Source: Clostridiales bacterium (GTDB lineage: Bacteria; Bacillota; Clostridia; DUPQ01). Taken from it: a stretch of 64,000 nucleotides of DNA. The DNA is taken from assembly GCA_023145435.1 (NCBI GenBank), contig JAGLDS010000007.1:1-64000 (forward strand), given 5' to 3'. Numbering within the stretch: the first letter of the stretch is position 1; every line of letters starts with the position of its first letter. The notes beneath the pieces were generated by a model. That model saw nothing but the letters and a program-made list of their open reading frames with translations, had not been told where the DNA came from and ran no database searches. Shown one piece after another: positions 20,641 to 31,391 of this stretch. A program made the position numbers and the translations under genes.

Positions 20641-21858
20641 TCATAATATACTATCAAAAATTAATACTAATTGCTTTGTTAATTGACTTCTTTGGTATTT
20701 AGCAATCTCTATTGTATTTCTATCAATTTGCAAATCACCTTGTTGCCACTTTTTATAAAAGGAAGTAATGGCTAGATTTATCCCTTGTTTATCCTTAAGA
20801 TCACAAACCACACCACTTCTAGTTTGTTTAATTAACTGGGAAGCTGCACCATTTTTGGGAATGACTGCGAGTATGGGATTACTTAGATACATATATTCGA
20901 ATACCTTACCAGTATAAAAAGGAAGATTTCCTTCTCCTTCAATTAATAAAGAGATATCTCCTTCATATAGTTTTTTTATACTATCTTTATGTGGAAGATA
21001 TGATACAAAACTAACATGGTTATTTATTTTTAAATCATTAATGATTGGCATTATCTGTTTTTTAATAATTTGTCCCACAAAGGTTACGTGCATATTAGGG
21101 CATGTAACAAGGCAACTTGCAAAAGATTGTAAAAAAGCATCTGGTTTTCGATTTCCATATAAAGAACCTGTATAAGTAATCATCATCTTTTCATTTTTTT
21201 GTTTGTTTTTAACTAGATTAACATAATCATCAGGATCATAGCCATTGGGAATGATGTGCATTTTATCTTTTATAAAAGGGTAACTTTTAATAAAATTATC
21301 TCCCATAAAAGGTGTATTAGTAATAAGGGAATCACATTTGGTAAGAATAGTTTTTTCTTGGGTTTTTTCAATAAGTCTTCTAATAATATTGTAATGAAAA
21401 TATGGATTGTTAGTCCATTCATCTCTAAAATCTGCTACCCAAGGCAGATGAGGTATTTTTTTCTTTATATACCTAGCTAGTAAATGGTCTGAATAGGGAA
21501 AAGAAGTTGAATAAATTAAATCAGGTTGATGTTTGCTAATAGCCTTAAGAAGTTTTTTTCTAGAAAAAACCTGCCACAACCAACGACCATCAGGAATTAG
21601 TACTTTATAATAAAGAATCTTTTTAAGTAGCTTATTTTGGTAAAGCAAATCATAAGGTTTTGTTCTTATTACAACTACATCTTTTGGTATTTCTTTAATC
21701 AGTGTGTCGTCACGTAATAATATGTGAGTATCGCCTCTAGTAAAAACAATTGGTTCGTAACCATATTCTCTAAGATATTTTACAAACTTGATTGTACGTT
21801 GAACACCAGCTCCACCAACTGGAGGGAATTCATCAGCGATTAACAATACTTTTTTCAT
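20641..21858 (-). CDS. Glycosyltransferase family 4 protein
   Basis: DEFPPVGGAGVQRTIKFVKYLREYGY; IPNGYDPDDY; GKVFEYMYLSNPILAVIP. Confidence 0.9.
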   Translation of the reverse strand: MKKVLLIADEFPPVGGAGVQRTIKFVKYLREYGYEPIVFTRGDTHILLRDDTLIKEIPKDVVVIRTKPYDLLYQNKLLKKILYYKVLIPDGRWLWQVFSRKKLLKAISKHQPDLIYSTSFPYSDHLLARYIKKKIPHLPWVADFRDEWTNNPYFHYNIIRRLIEKTQEKTILTKCDSLITNTPFMGDNFIKSYPFIKDKMHIIPNGYDPDDYVNLVKNKQKNEKMMITYTGSLYGNRKPDAFLQSFASCLVTCPNMHVTFVGQIIKKQIMPIINDLKINNHVSFVSYLPHKDSIKKLYEGDISLLIEGEGNLPFYTGKVFEYMYLSNPILAVIPKNGAASQLIKQTRSGVVCDLKDKQGINLAITSFYKKWQQGDLQIDRNTIEIAKYQRSQLTKQLVLIFDSIL

Positions 21859-21991
21859 TTAATCTCCCTATTATAATATTGTTAAGTGTAGTACACATTT
21901 GATGTTTATGCAAAAAAAAGTGTATAATTGAGTATCTTTATTTTACATTTTATTAAACTTCATTATAATAGAGAAGTAAAGGAGAAAGTGT

Positions 21992-22765
21992 ATGAATAGA
22001 TTAGAATTACTAGAAAAACTTGAATTACCAGAAGATGCTAATAGAGAGGCTATTGAAGAGCAATATTTTATGTTAATAAAAAGAGCAAGAAGTGAGCCTA
22101 ATCTTGATGTAGATGCTATTTCTGATGCTTATCGTTTGCTTACAAGTCAGCAAATACGAACAAAAGATCAAATTAAAAAGGGGAAAAGAAAAGTAAATAT
22201 GAAACTAGCTATGATTGGGTTAGCTGTCATAGCCGTAGTTGTTTTGTTTTTTATAATTATGAAACTAATTCCTGCAAATGAAGATGTGAACATTAATTAT
22301 CTTGGTAACTTTATAAAAGGTGACTATAATACATTAGGTGTTCATGTTAAGGAAGAAACAAGTGTTAATTCAGTCTATATTGGAACGATTTATATTGATG
22401 GACGCAATTCTGAAATGCTTCAAAAAAATATGAATGGCGATATATTATTTTATGATGATTTTAATAGAAATAGCTATGATATATTTGTAATGGATGAAAT
22501 GACTTATCAAATATTTAAAAATGATTATTTATTTTTAGATTTATCAGAATATACTGATGAACTAGGAATAGAAGAAACTACCCTTAATAGCACCTATACT
22601 ATAAAATTATTGGAAGATGAATTGTTATTATCACCTTTTTATATAACGGTAGATGAAAAAATGGTCTTGCGACCTGGTACACCTAAAACAATGTATATTG
22701 CCATTGGAAAGAACTATAAAGATTTGGATAAATGTTTGGAAGTTATAAAGTTACTTATTAACTGA
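21992..22765 (+). CDS. Hypothetical single-pass membrane protein with J-domain-like N-terminus
   Basis: LELPEDANREAIEEQYFMLIKRAR..DVDAISDAYRLLTSQ resembles a degenerate J-domain; one TM then extracytoplasmic domain. Confidence 0.5.
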   Translation: MNRLELLEKLELPEDANREAIEEQYFMLIKRARSEPNLDVDAISDAYRLLTSQQIRTKDQIKKGKRKVNMKLAMIGLAVIAVVVLFFIIMKLIPANEDVNINYLGNFIKGDYNTLGVHVKEETSVNSVYIGTIYIDGRNSEMLQKNMNGDILFYDDFNRNSYDIFVMDEMTYQIFKNDYLFLDLSEYTDELGIEETTLNSTYTIKLLEDELLLSPFYITVDEKMVLRPGTPKTMYIAIGKNYKDLDKCLEVIKLLIN

Positions 22766-23995
22766 ACCATCACCAATTAGATAATAAGCAAAGCCATTTT
22801 TAATGGCTTTTTCTTTTTCTATAAAGTTTTTACAATCTAAAATTATACTGTTTTTCATGGTAGTAGCTAGTTTAAAATAATCAATATTCGAAAATTGTTG
22901 ATGATTAACTAATAAAACCATAACATCACAATCTTTACAGGCATCATATATAGAACCGTTTGAATAATTCGAAACATTTGGATCATATAAAACAACTTGA
23001 TTATCTTTACTTAGCGCGTCTTTAATAACAAATGTAGGACTTTCTCTAATATCATCTGTATTAGCTTTATAGGTACAACCTAGTAAGCAAACTTTTAATC
23101 CTTTTGAACTATTGGCAATGTTATATATTTTTGACACCACATTATTAGGAACTAATTCATTTTGTTCTAATGCTTGTTTGATTAATGTAGCTTGTTTTGG
23201 AGTTTTTTCTACAATAAACCAAGGATCTACAGGGATGCAGTGTCCACCAACTCCTGGACCTGGCTGTAAAATATTCACCCTTGGGTGTTTATTGGCTAAT
23301 TCTATTACTTCCCAAGCATTAATTTTAAGTTGCTCACAAATAGATGCTACCTCATTTGCTAAAGCAATATTAACATTTCTAAAGGTATTTTCCATTAGTT
23401 TAGCAGTTTCTGCCGTAGTGGCAGTAGTAGTATATATCTTACCTTTAACAAAACATTTATATAATTCTTTTGCAACAATTGCTCCCTTAGGAGAAATACC
23501 ACCCATGATTCGATCATTATTTGCTAATTCAAAAAGCATATTACCAGGGATAACTCGCTCTGGAGAATGAACTAGATAAAAATCCTTACCAGCTTTTAAT
23601 CCACTTTGTTCTACTATGGGTAACACAATATCTTTAGTGGTTCCAGGTGGAATAGTTGATTCAATTATTACCAGTGTATCTTTTTTAATATATGGAATAA
23701 TACTATTACTTGCAGATTTTACAGCTGACAAGTTAACATTTTTATTTTGATTTGTTGGGGTACCAACGCAAATAATATATACATCAGCTATAACCGGTTG
23801 TAGTTTGGCTGTGAAAGGGTGCTTTAAAAAAAGTGTATCTAATCCTTTTTCTTCTATGGGTAATTTTAAATTATTTAAACTATCAACTACATTTTTTCTT
23901 ATGTCAGTACCAATAACTTCATAACCTTTAGATGCAAACATAACCGCTGTTGGTATTCCAATATATCCAAGTCCTACTACGCAGATTTTTTTCAT
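22751..23995 (-). CDS. Nucleotide-sugar dehydrogenase (WecC-like UDP-ManNAc dehydrogenase)
   Basis: VVGLGYIGIPTAVMFASKGYEVIGTDI; NTFRNVNIALANEVASICE; GPGVGGHCIPVDPWF; TYKANTDDIRESP. Confidence 0.9.
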   Translation of the reverse strand: MKKICVVGLGYIGIPTAVMFASKGYEVIGTDIRKNVVDSLNNLKLPIEEKGLDTLFLKHPFTAKLQPVIADVYIICVGTPTNQNKNVNLSAVKSASNSIIPYIKKDTLVIIESTIPPGTTKDIVLPIVEQSGLKAGKDFYLVHSPERVIPGNMLFELANNDRIMGGISPKGAIVAKELYKCFVKGKIYTTTATTAETAKLMENTFRNVNIALANEVASICEQLKINAWEVIELANKHPRVNILQPGPGVGGHCIPVDPWFIVEKTPKQATLIKQALEQNELVPNNVVSKIYNIANSSKGLKVCLLGCTYKANTDDIRESPTFVIKDALSKDNQVVLYDPNVSNYSNGSIYDACKDCDVMVLLVNHQQFSNIDYFKLATTMKNSIILDCKNFIEKEKAIKNGFAYYLIGDGSVNK

Positions 23996-24073
23996 AAATA
24001 TACCCTTTCGTTAATGTGTTAATTTTATAGTTATCACCTTGATATGTCAATTTATATATATTATAATTTATAG

Positions 24074-25618
24074 ATGAATACAATATCGTTTTCAAAAATA
24101 AAACATAAATGTTTTGTTAAATCAGGAATTTATGTAAGAGGCTCTGCATTTCTAAATAAGAGACTATTAAACGAAGAAATAATTGCCAATGAATTGATGC
24201 AATTTAAGACTCCTGATGAAATAGTTTTATATGTAAAACTATTAAATGGTTGCTTTTCTATTACCGTAGATAATGATGATTTTACATTAGTTATACAAGA
24301 TCGTTTTAAAACTTATCATTTAAGTTATTCAGTATATAAAGATAAACTATATGTAAGTGATGATACTTACTTTATTGTAGAGAAAACAAATCAACAGACT
24401 ATTAATGAAAACAATTATAAAGAATTAATCTATGCTGGATATTCTGGTTTTAATGAAACCATTGTTAAAAACATATATCAAGTTATGCCAGGAGAATATG
24501 TTCTTTTTAATAAATTGACAAAAAAGCTTATTAGAGATAGATATTATTTATTTTCATATAAAAAAGAACATATGATTAGTGCAGATAAATCTCTTGAAAA
24601 ACTTGACTTAGTAACCATGAATGTTGGTAAAAGGTTGGTAAAACAATTAAACAATAGACAATGTGTAGTTTTATTAAGTGGTGGAGTTGATTCTAGATAT
24701 TGTGCTTTATTACTTAAGAAAATGAATTATAAAAACACGATTTTAGTAACTTATGGTAGTAGATTAACAGAAGAATATAAACCAGCGGTTGCCATAGCAA
24801 AAAAATTAGGGTATTTACATTATTTTATTCCATATAAGCGAAGTGAGTGGAGAAAAACATATAAAGATATTGAAAGTTTAAACTATATTCAATATTCATC
24901 TAATCTAAGTAATATTTCTCATTTGAGAGAACACTTTGTTATAAATGAATTATTAAAGAGAAATATTGTAACTAAAGAATCTGTTATTGTACCAGGACAT
25001 CTTGGTAATGTGGCAGGTCGCTCATACTATAGAAACGACATGAAACCAAAAGATCTTGTAATTCCTTTATATGAAGCTAGAATGTTTCACTATAATCATA
25101 AGGATTTAAAGTCAAAACATATGAAGTTTTTAAGAGACCGTGTTAGCACCATAGTAAATCACATTTTATCATTAACTGATATCTATGAAGTTTGCCAAGT
25201 GGCAGAGAGATATTCGCTTGATTCATATACTGTTGTGTATTTAGTAAATTCAATAAGAGCTTATGATTTTTATTCGCTAAATTGGATGCTACCTTTATTA
25301 GATCACGAATTAGTTGATTTTTTTCAAAAAGTACCTATTGAAAAAAAGTGTTCTAAAAAATTATTATATGAATATGTTGATAATCAATTAGGGAAAATTC
25401 CATACTCAAATGCAGGAAAATCATTTTTTAAAAAACTTATAAGAAATATATTAGATAAAAGGTATTCATTGTTATCGTTTCCTAAATCGCTTTTCTTACA
25501 CTGTGAAGCTAATTCTCATATACCGTTCTATAAACGAGTATATAGATATTATCGTAATTTCTCTAGTTACTGTGCAGTTATCGAAATTCAATTAATGAAA
25601 AATCAATTGAATAAGTAA
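24074..25618 (+). CDS. Asparagine-synthase-family protein (ATP-pyrophosphatase domain; no Cys2)
   Basis: VVLLSGGVDSRYCALLLKK PP-loop; class-II amidotransferase-like N-terminal fold pattern but begins MNTISF; WMLPLLDHELVDFFQKVP. Confidence 0.75.
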   Translation: MNTISFSKIKHKCFVKSGIYVRGSAFLNKRLLNEEIIANELMQFKTPDEIVLYVKLLNGCFSITVDNDDFTLVIQDRFKTYHLSYSVYKDKLYVSDDTYFIVEKTNQQTINENNYKELIYAGYSGFNETIVKNIYQVMPGEYVLFNKLTKKLIRDRYYLFSYKKEHMISADKSLEKLDLVTMNVGKRLVKQLNNRQCVVLLSGGVDSRYCALLLKKMNYKNTILVTYGSRLTEEYKPAVAIAKKLGYLHYFIPYKRSEWRKTYKDIESLNYIQYSSNLSNISHLREHFVINELLKRNIVTKESVIVPGHLGNVAGRSYYRNDMKPKDLVIPLYEARMFHYNHKDLKSKHMKFLRDRVSTIVNHILSLTDIYEVCQVAERYSLDSYTVVYLVNSIRAYDFYSLNWMLPLLDHELVDFFQKVPIEKKCSKKLLYEYVDNQLGKIPYSNAGKSFFKKLIRNILDKRYSLLSFPKSLFLHCEANSHIPFYKRVYRYYRNFSSYCAVIEIQLMKNQLNK

Positions 25619-25665
25619 ATATTTCACTGTATAATAGAATAAGAACATATGTTTGTGGAGATTAA

Positions 25666-28032
25666 ATGAATAAAAAAATCATTAAAGTTTCAGTTAAAGA
25701 TTTAGTTAGTTTTTCTGATAGCAAGGGAAATATTGAGCGTAAAGGTTCCTTTACTATGATGGATGCTGCTTATGAAGGAACTGTTATTCATCAAATATTT
25801 CAAAAAAAAATGCTAAAAATTCATGGGAAAGGAAAATTTACTAAAGAACAGTATTTGTCATACACCTTAGAAAATGATCAAGTTTCATTAGAAATATCAG
25901 GTAGAATTGATGGTGTTCTATTAGGTGATACAGTTATTATTTATGAGGTAAAAACAACATTACGTGAGGTTGATGATATTTTACAAGAAGAATATATTAG
26001 CCATTGGGGCCAAGCTTTTTGTTATGGATACATATATGCACTACAAAACAAACTTAATCAAGTTACAATTGAATTGCTGTATATTAATAGAGAAACAGAT
26101 CAAGAAAAGTCTTTTACTATAAATTATAAGATTGAGCAGTTAAAAAAAGTTTTTAATAACTATGCTTATAAATATCTAAATTGGATGACAAAACAGATTG
26201 CATGGCGAAAAATTAGAAATATAAGTGCAAAAAGTATGGAGTTTCCTTTTTTAACCTATCGATTTGGGCAAAGAGAGATGGCTTCTAAAGTATATCGTTC
26301 AATTAGAGATGAAGAACGTTTGTATGTTACAGCACCAACAGGAATCGGAAAAACAATGGCTGCAATTTTTCCTGCAGTAAAAGCGCTAGGAGAAGGATTA
26401 GTAGATCGTATTTTTTATTTAACAGCTAAAACAGTTACTTCAAAAGTAGCTACTCAGGCTTATAAGATTCTTAACCAAAAAGGCTTAAATTTACGAGCAC
26501 TTATTATTACTGCTAAAGATAAAGTGTGTCCATTTGAAGTTAGAAATTGTGATCCTGAAGTATGTGATAAAGCAAATGGCTATTATGATAGAATGCCAGA
26601 AGCGAGAAGACAAATCCTTAAAGAACAATTTTTTGATAGAGAGACAATTAATAAATATGCAAGCATGTACAATATTTGTCCTTTCGAATTATCATTAGAT
26701 ATTGCTACTTATAGCGACTTAATTATTTGTGATTATAATTACTTATTTGACCCACGAATTAAGTTGCAGAGGTTTTTTACTGAAATAAAAGAAAATTACT
26801 GTTTTTTAGTAGATGAAGCACACAATTTGGTTAGTAGGGGAAGGGATATGTACTCTTCAGAAATCAATAAGAAAGATTTAATGACTTTAAGGCGAAAAAC
26901 AAATCCAGAATGGGTTGATTTAAAAAAGAGAATAAGTAAAGTTAATAAAATAATAAATGAATTGAAGAAAACTTACTTTGATAATATTGATGAAGGATAC
27001 TATCAAAATAATGAGATTCCAGGAAAACTAGTTGTAGAAATTAAAAAAATGGCCACTATTATGGAGAAATACTTTGATTACGAATTAAAAAGCGAATATG
27101 AGGAATTATTTCTTGAAGTATATTTTACTGCTTATTATTTTTCTAAAGTAGCAGAATTCTATGATGAGAGATATAAAACATTTTATAAATATAACAAACA
27201 TAATTTTACTATTAAATTAATGTGTATTGATCCTTCCTTTTTATTATCAAAAGCTATGGATAAAGGAATTAACACTACATTGTTTTCTGCCACACTAGAA
27301 CCAAAACGTTACTATATGAACCTATTAGGGTGTAGAGAATTTGATAAAAGTTTATCTCTTTATTCACCATTTCCAGCTAAAAATCTTAAAGTAATTGTAG
27401 AAGGACGTATTAGTACTAAGTATAAAGATCGTGATATGTCATATGATGATATTTCCAAATTACTTAAGCAAGCTTTTGAACATAAAAGAGGAAATTATAT
27501 GGTATTTTTCCCATCATATAAGTATATGCAAAGTGTACTAGAATACTATGAAGAGATTTCAGGTGATGTGGATATAATGGTTCAAAAACAGAGGATGGAT
27601 GAAGTTGAACGAGAAATCTTTTTAGAGAGATTTGATAATCATGGAAAGACTACATTAGTTGCGTTTGCTGTAATGGGAGGTATTTTTGCTGAAGGTATAG
27701 ATTTAGAAGGAGAAAAACTTAATGGAGTAGTTATTGTGGGAACAGGACTACCAATGATTTGTCCTGAAAATGAAATGATTAAAGATTATTATGATCAAAT
27801 AATGGGAAGAGGCTTTGATTATGCCTATGTTTATCCTGGCATGAATAGGGTGTTACAGGCAGCAGGACGAGTAATAAGAACAGAAAACGACAGAGGGTTT
27901 GTAATATTAGTAGATACACGATTTGCAGGTGCTAGGTATAGGCGATTATTTCCAACTTGGTGGGAAGCAGAGTTTTTCACTTATTCTGATAAAAATATTA
28001 AACAAGCAATTACTTCATTTTACATGTTATGA
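25666..28032 (+). CDS. DEAD_2/DinG-like (XPD-type) helicase with N-terminal PD-(D/E)XK nuclease-like domain
   Basis: GRIDGVLLGDTVIIYEVKTT (PD-(D/E)XK pattern); APTGIGKTMAAIFPAVKA Walker A; Cys cluster CPFEVRNCDPEVC..CPF; VDEAHN; QAAGRVIRTENDRG. Confidence 0.85.
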   Translation: MNKKIIKVSVKDLVSFSDSKGNIERKGSFTMMDAAYEGTVIHQIFQKKMLKIHGKGKFTKEQYLSYTLENDQVSLEISGRIDGVLLGDTVIIYEVKTTLREVDDILQEEYISHWGQAFCYGYIYALQNKLNQVTIELLYINRETDQEKSFTINYKIEQLKKVFNNYAYKYLNWMTKQIAWRKIRNISAKSMEFPFLTYRFGQREMASKVYRSIRDEERLYVTAPTGIGKTMAAIFPAVKALGEGLVDRIFYLTAKTVTSKVATQAYKILNQKGLNLRALIITAKDKVCPFEVRNCDPEVCDKANGYYDRMPEARRQILKEQFFDRETINKYASMYNICPFELSLDIATYSDLIICDYNYLFDPRIKLQRFFTEIKENYCFLVDEAHNLVSRGRDMYSSEINKKDLMTLRRKTNPEWVDLKKRISKVNKIINELKKTYFDNIDEGYYQNNEIPGKLVVEIKKMATIMEKYFDYELKSEYEELFLEVYFTAYYFSKVAEFYDERYKTFYKYNKHNFTIKLMCIDPSFLLSKAMDKGINTTLFSATLEPKRYYMNLLGCREFDKSLSLYSPFPAKNLKVIVEGRISTKYKDRDMSYDDISKLLKQAFEHKRGNYMVFFPSYKYMQSVLEYYEEISGDVDIMVQKQRMDEVEREIFLERFDNHGKTTLVAFAVMGGIFAEGIDLEGEKLNGVVIVGTGLPMICPENEMIKDYYDQIMGRGFDYAYVYPGMNRVLQAAGRVIRTENDRGFVILVDTRFAGARYRRLFPTWWEAEFFTYSDKNIKQAITSFYML

Positions 28033-28044
28033 TATAATTTATCT

Positions 28045-29583
28045 ATGGATTTGATTTCTACTAGTAATATGAAAAAAGCAGAAAAAATTGCTTACGAAAA
28101 ATATGGGATTAGCCCTATGTCTTTAATGGAAAATGCTGCGTTGTCCGTTTTTTCATATGCAAATAAAAATATACCTAATTTCAATAGCAAAGAAATAATT
28201 GTTTTTTGTGGATCTGGTAATAATGGAGGAGATGGATATGCTATTGCTAAGAAATGTAAGTTAAATGGTAATAGTGTAGTTGTTTATTCTAGTTGCCAAG
28301 TTGAAAAATTATCAAAAAATGCTCATGCAAATTATCATAAGTGTAAAGACCTTAATATTCCAATTAATTTAAAAAAAGAAAAGATAGTAATTCCAAATGA
28401 TGTAATTATTATTGACTGCTTATTAGGAACAGGTTTAAAAAGAGAAGTTAGTGGAATAATACTAGAGTACATTAAACTTATTAACGATAGCCAAGCCTTG
28501 ACCATATCAGTTGATGTTCCATCTGGGCTTTTAGCTGACACAGGAACACCAATGAATTATGCTATTAAAGCAGATATTTGTATTTGCCTTGGTAAAGGGA
28601 AAATTGGCTTATTTACACAACCTGGTTGTGAGTATGCAAAGAATGTAATTATAAAGAAAATTGGTATACCTATAAAAGTCTATGAACGAATAGCAAAGGA
28701 ATATAAAGTATATGATAGGTTAGAAGCCTTAAATGATTATTCAATAAGAAAAAATATTTCATCTAAAGGTGATTATGGCAAAGTATATGTACTAGCAGGC
28801 AGTAGAGGTATGACAGGTGCGTATGCGCTTTGTACAAAAGCTGTATTAAGTGGAGGGGCAGGTTATGCATACGGCCTTGTTCCTAAAAGCAGAATATATG
28901 AATATAATGCTCTTGTAAATGAAGCTATATGTATTGAGATAGAAGATAATAAAAAAGAGTACTTATCATATGAAAACAAAACTCAAATTATAAAAAACAT
29001 AAAAAATGCAAATTCATTAATTATTGGACCTGGTTTATCTAAATATGCTAATTTGCCTCCTTTAATAAGTGAAATAATCATAACAGTTTCTATTCCAGTT
29101 ATTATAGATGCAACAGGTTTAAGAGCTTTAGCAGAAGATCTATCTATACTAAATAATAAAAAGGCTACAATTATTATTACACCTCATCCAGGAGAGTTTG
29201 CCAAATTAGTACGATTGCCAATTGAAGAAGTTCAAAAAAACAGAATAACTCTTGCAAAAAGTTTTGCAAAAAAATATGGTATTATTGTATTATTAAAAGG
29301 ACATAAAAGCTTAGTTACTGATGGAAATACTGTTTATTTAAATAAAACGGGCAATCCTGGAATGGCAACAGCTGGTAGTGGTGATGTGTTAGCAGGTATT
29401 ATTGGTGCTAATGTAGCAAATACAAAAGATACTATTAAACAAGTTGCTTACAGTATGTATATTCACGGACTAGCAGGAGATTATGCTAAAGAAAATGAAG
29501 GAGAAAAAGGGGTAATAGCCTCTTTAATAATTCATTATATAAAACAAGTTGAGAGGAAGTTATATGAAGAGAAGACCAGATAG
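28045..29583 (+). CDS. nnr: Bifunctional NAD(P)H-hydrate epimerase / ADP-dependent hydrate dehydratase
   Basis: CGSGNNGGDGYAIAKK (epimerase) and TPHPGEFAKL, LKGHKSLVTDG, GNPGMATAGSGDVLAGIIGA (dehydratase). Confidence 0.95.
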   Translation: MDLISTSNMKKAEKIAYEKYGISPMSLMENAALSVFSYANKNIPNFNSKEIIVFCGSGNNGGDGYAIAKKCKLNGNSVVVYSSCQVEKLSKNAHANYHKCKDLNIPINLKKEKIVIPNDVIIIDCLLGTGLKREVSGIILEYIKLINDSQALTISVDVPSGLLADTGTPMNYAIKADICICLGKGKIGLFTQPGCEYAKNVIIKKIGIPIKVYERIAKEYKVYDRLEALNDYSIRKNISSKGDYGKVYVLAGSRGMTGAYALCTKAVLSGGAGYAYGLVPKSRIYEYNALVNEAICIEIEDNKKEYLSYENKTQIIKNIKNANSLIIGPGLSKYANLPPLISEIIITVSIPVIIDATGLRALAEDLSILNNKKATIIITPHPGEFAKLVRLPIEEVQKNRITLAKSFAKKYGIIVLLKGHKSLVTDGNTVYLNKTGNPGMATAGSGDVLAGIIGANVANTKDTIKQVAYSMYIHGLAGDYAKENEGEKGVIASLIIHYIKQVERKLYEEKTR

Positions 29584-30712
29584 AGTATGGGTAGAGATTA
29601 ATCTTGATCACATTATTCATAATTATCATCAAATTGCTAACTTTGTGGGAGAGAAAGTTAAAATAAATGCTATTATCAAAGCAGATGGATATGGACATGG
29701 TGCAGTAGAAACAGCTAAAACATTATGCGAAGAAGGTGTAGACATGTTATCAACTGCTACACTAGATGAAGCTATTTTGCTTAGAAGAAAAAAAATAACT
29801 CAGCCTATTTTAGTGTTAGGATATGTGGACTGCAGACGTATTAATGAAATTATTGAAAATGATATAACTATTTCATTATTTAGTTATGAGTTAGCAAAAA
29901 AAATATCTACTGAAGCTAGTAAACATAATAAGCATATAAAAGTGCATGTGAAAGTGGATACAGGTATGAATCGTATAGGTCTTCATTACTCACAACCTGA
30001 AAAGATAATTAAAGCATTATCTTTTAATAATTTAATTTATGAAGGAATTTTTACGCACTTTTCAATGGCAGACAACCATGATACTTCATATACCAAAACA
30101 CAATATAAAAGATTTCTAAAAATAATTAATATACTTGAAGAAAAAGGGATAAATATTCCCATAAAACACACATGTAATAGTAGTGGTGTGTTATTACATA
30201 AAGATAAGCATATGAATATGGTGAGACCTGGAATAATAATATTTGGATTTTACCCATCAACTTATGCTAAACAGGAATCTTCGTTGAATTTAAAAGAAGC
30301 TATGGTTTTTAAATCAAGGATTATTGAAATAAAAGAAGTTAAAAAAAATCAACCAGTTAGTTATGGTGGTAATTATATTACTACTAAAGATACAAAAATT
30401 GCTACTATTGCATGTGGATATGCTGATGGATTTTCCAGGGTGTTATCTTCAAAAGCAAATATAAAAATAAATGGACAATTGGCTCCAATCATTGGTAATA
30501 TTTGTATGGATATGTGTATGGTTGATATAACAAAAATATCCGCGAATGAAAGTGATGAAGTTATTTTATTTGATGAACAATTAACTGTTGAAGAAATGGC
30601 TTCTTTATGTAATACCCTTAACTATGAAATAATATGTAAAATAGGGATGAGAGTCCCAAGGGTATATTTAAAAAATGGAAAAATAGTAAAAATTCAAAAC
30701 TATTTACAGTAA
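29564..30712 (+). CDS. alr: Alanine racemase
   Basis: RVWVEINLDHIIHNY, AIIKADGYGHGA PLP Lys, VDTGMNRIG, IGNICMDMCMVDIT. Confidence 0.95.
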   Translation: MKRRPDRVWVEINLDHIIHNYHQIANFVGEKVKINAIIKADGYGHGAVETAKTLCEEGVDMLSTATLDEAILLRRKKITQPILVLGYVDCRRINEIIENDITISLFSYELAKKISTEASKHNKHIKVHVKVDTGMNRIGLHYSQPEKIIKALSFNNLIYEGIFTHFSMADNHDTSYTKTQYKRFLKIINILEEKGINIPIKHTCNSSGVLLHKDKHMNMVRPGIIIFGFYPSTYAKQESSLNLKEAMVFKSRIIEIKEVKKNQPVSYGGNYITTKDTKIATIACGYADGFSRVLSSKANIKINGQLAPIIGNICMDMCMVDITKISANESDEVILFDEQLTVEEMASLCNTLNYEIICKIGMRVPRVYLKNGKIVKIQNYLQ

Positions 30713-30792
30713 ATATTTTAATTTGAAAAGTTATTAGTAAAACTATATAATTTAGGAGTAATTATACAAAAGATAGTAGGAGGAAACAAAAG

Positions 30793-31383
30793 ATGAAAAA
30801 AAACATGCAGACACTGCTAAGTATTTTATTAGCGGTGGTAATCCTATTTTCAGGATATAACCATTATGCCCAAAGTGAAGATGTTTTATTAGCTAGTGTA
30901 GATTATGTTGATTATAAATTTAATGAATTAAATAATAGAATTAACCAATTAGCTACAACTGGTGGAACAACAGGGGGAACAACTACAACAGACCCTAATG
31001 TTACATTAAGAGTAGATAACGTAGAAAAACAAGTTGGAGCTATTGAAACTAATCTTGATGGTATGCAAGGGAAAATTGATTTTTTAGATCAGGTGACTCG
31101 TGATTTGTCTGACGGAAGTGTATGGCAGGTTATTGAATTGAGTGCAGGATTAACCATCTATGCATCAGACACATCAGAAGTAGTGTTGCGAAGTGGAACT
31201 GCAAAAGCTATCGGCAATAAATATGATGAAGGACTATCAGATATTACAAGTGGTAATGATTTAAAAGATGGTGAATATATTACAAAAGATCACTTATTAA
31301 TAATTCCAAGAGGAGATGGACGAGGAGTTGTTGCGATTACTACTTGTTTTATACTATATAAAGGATTGTACTATACTCAATAG
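30793..31383 (+). CDS. Hypothetical secreted or membrane-anchored protein with coiled coil and Thr/Gly linker
   Basis: N-terminal signal-like helix; TTGGTTGGTTTT linker; RBS AGGAGG. Confidence 0.6.
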   Translation: MKKNMQTLLSILLAVVILFSGYNHYAQSEDVLLASVDYVDYKFNELNNRINQLATTGGTTGGTTTTDPNVTLRVDNVEKQVGAIETNLDGMQGKIDFLDQVTRDLSDGSVWQVIELSAGLTIYASDTSEVVLRSGTAKAIGNKYDEGLSDITSGNDLKDGEYITKDHLLIIPRGDGRGVVAITTCFILYKGLYYTQ

Positions 31384-31391
31384 GAGCAACA

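Noticed and set aside
23112-23570. 152-aa plus-strand ORF
   Set aside because: Antisense shadow of the WecC-like dehydrogenase; Cys/Pro-rich sequence typical of a reversed conserved CDS.
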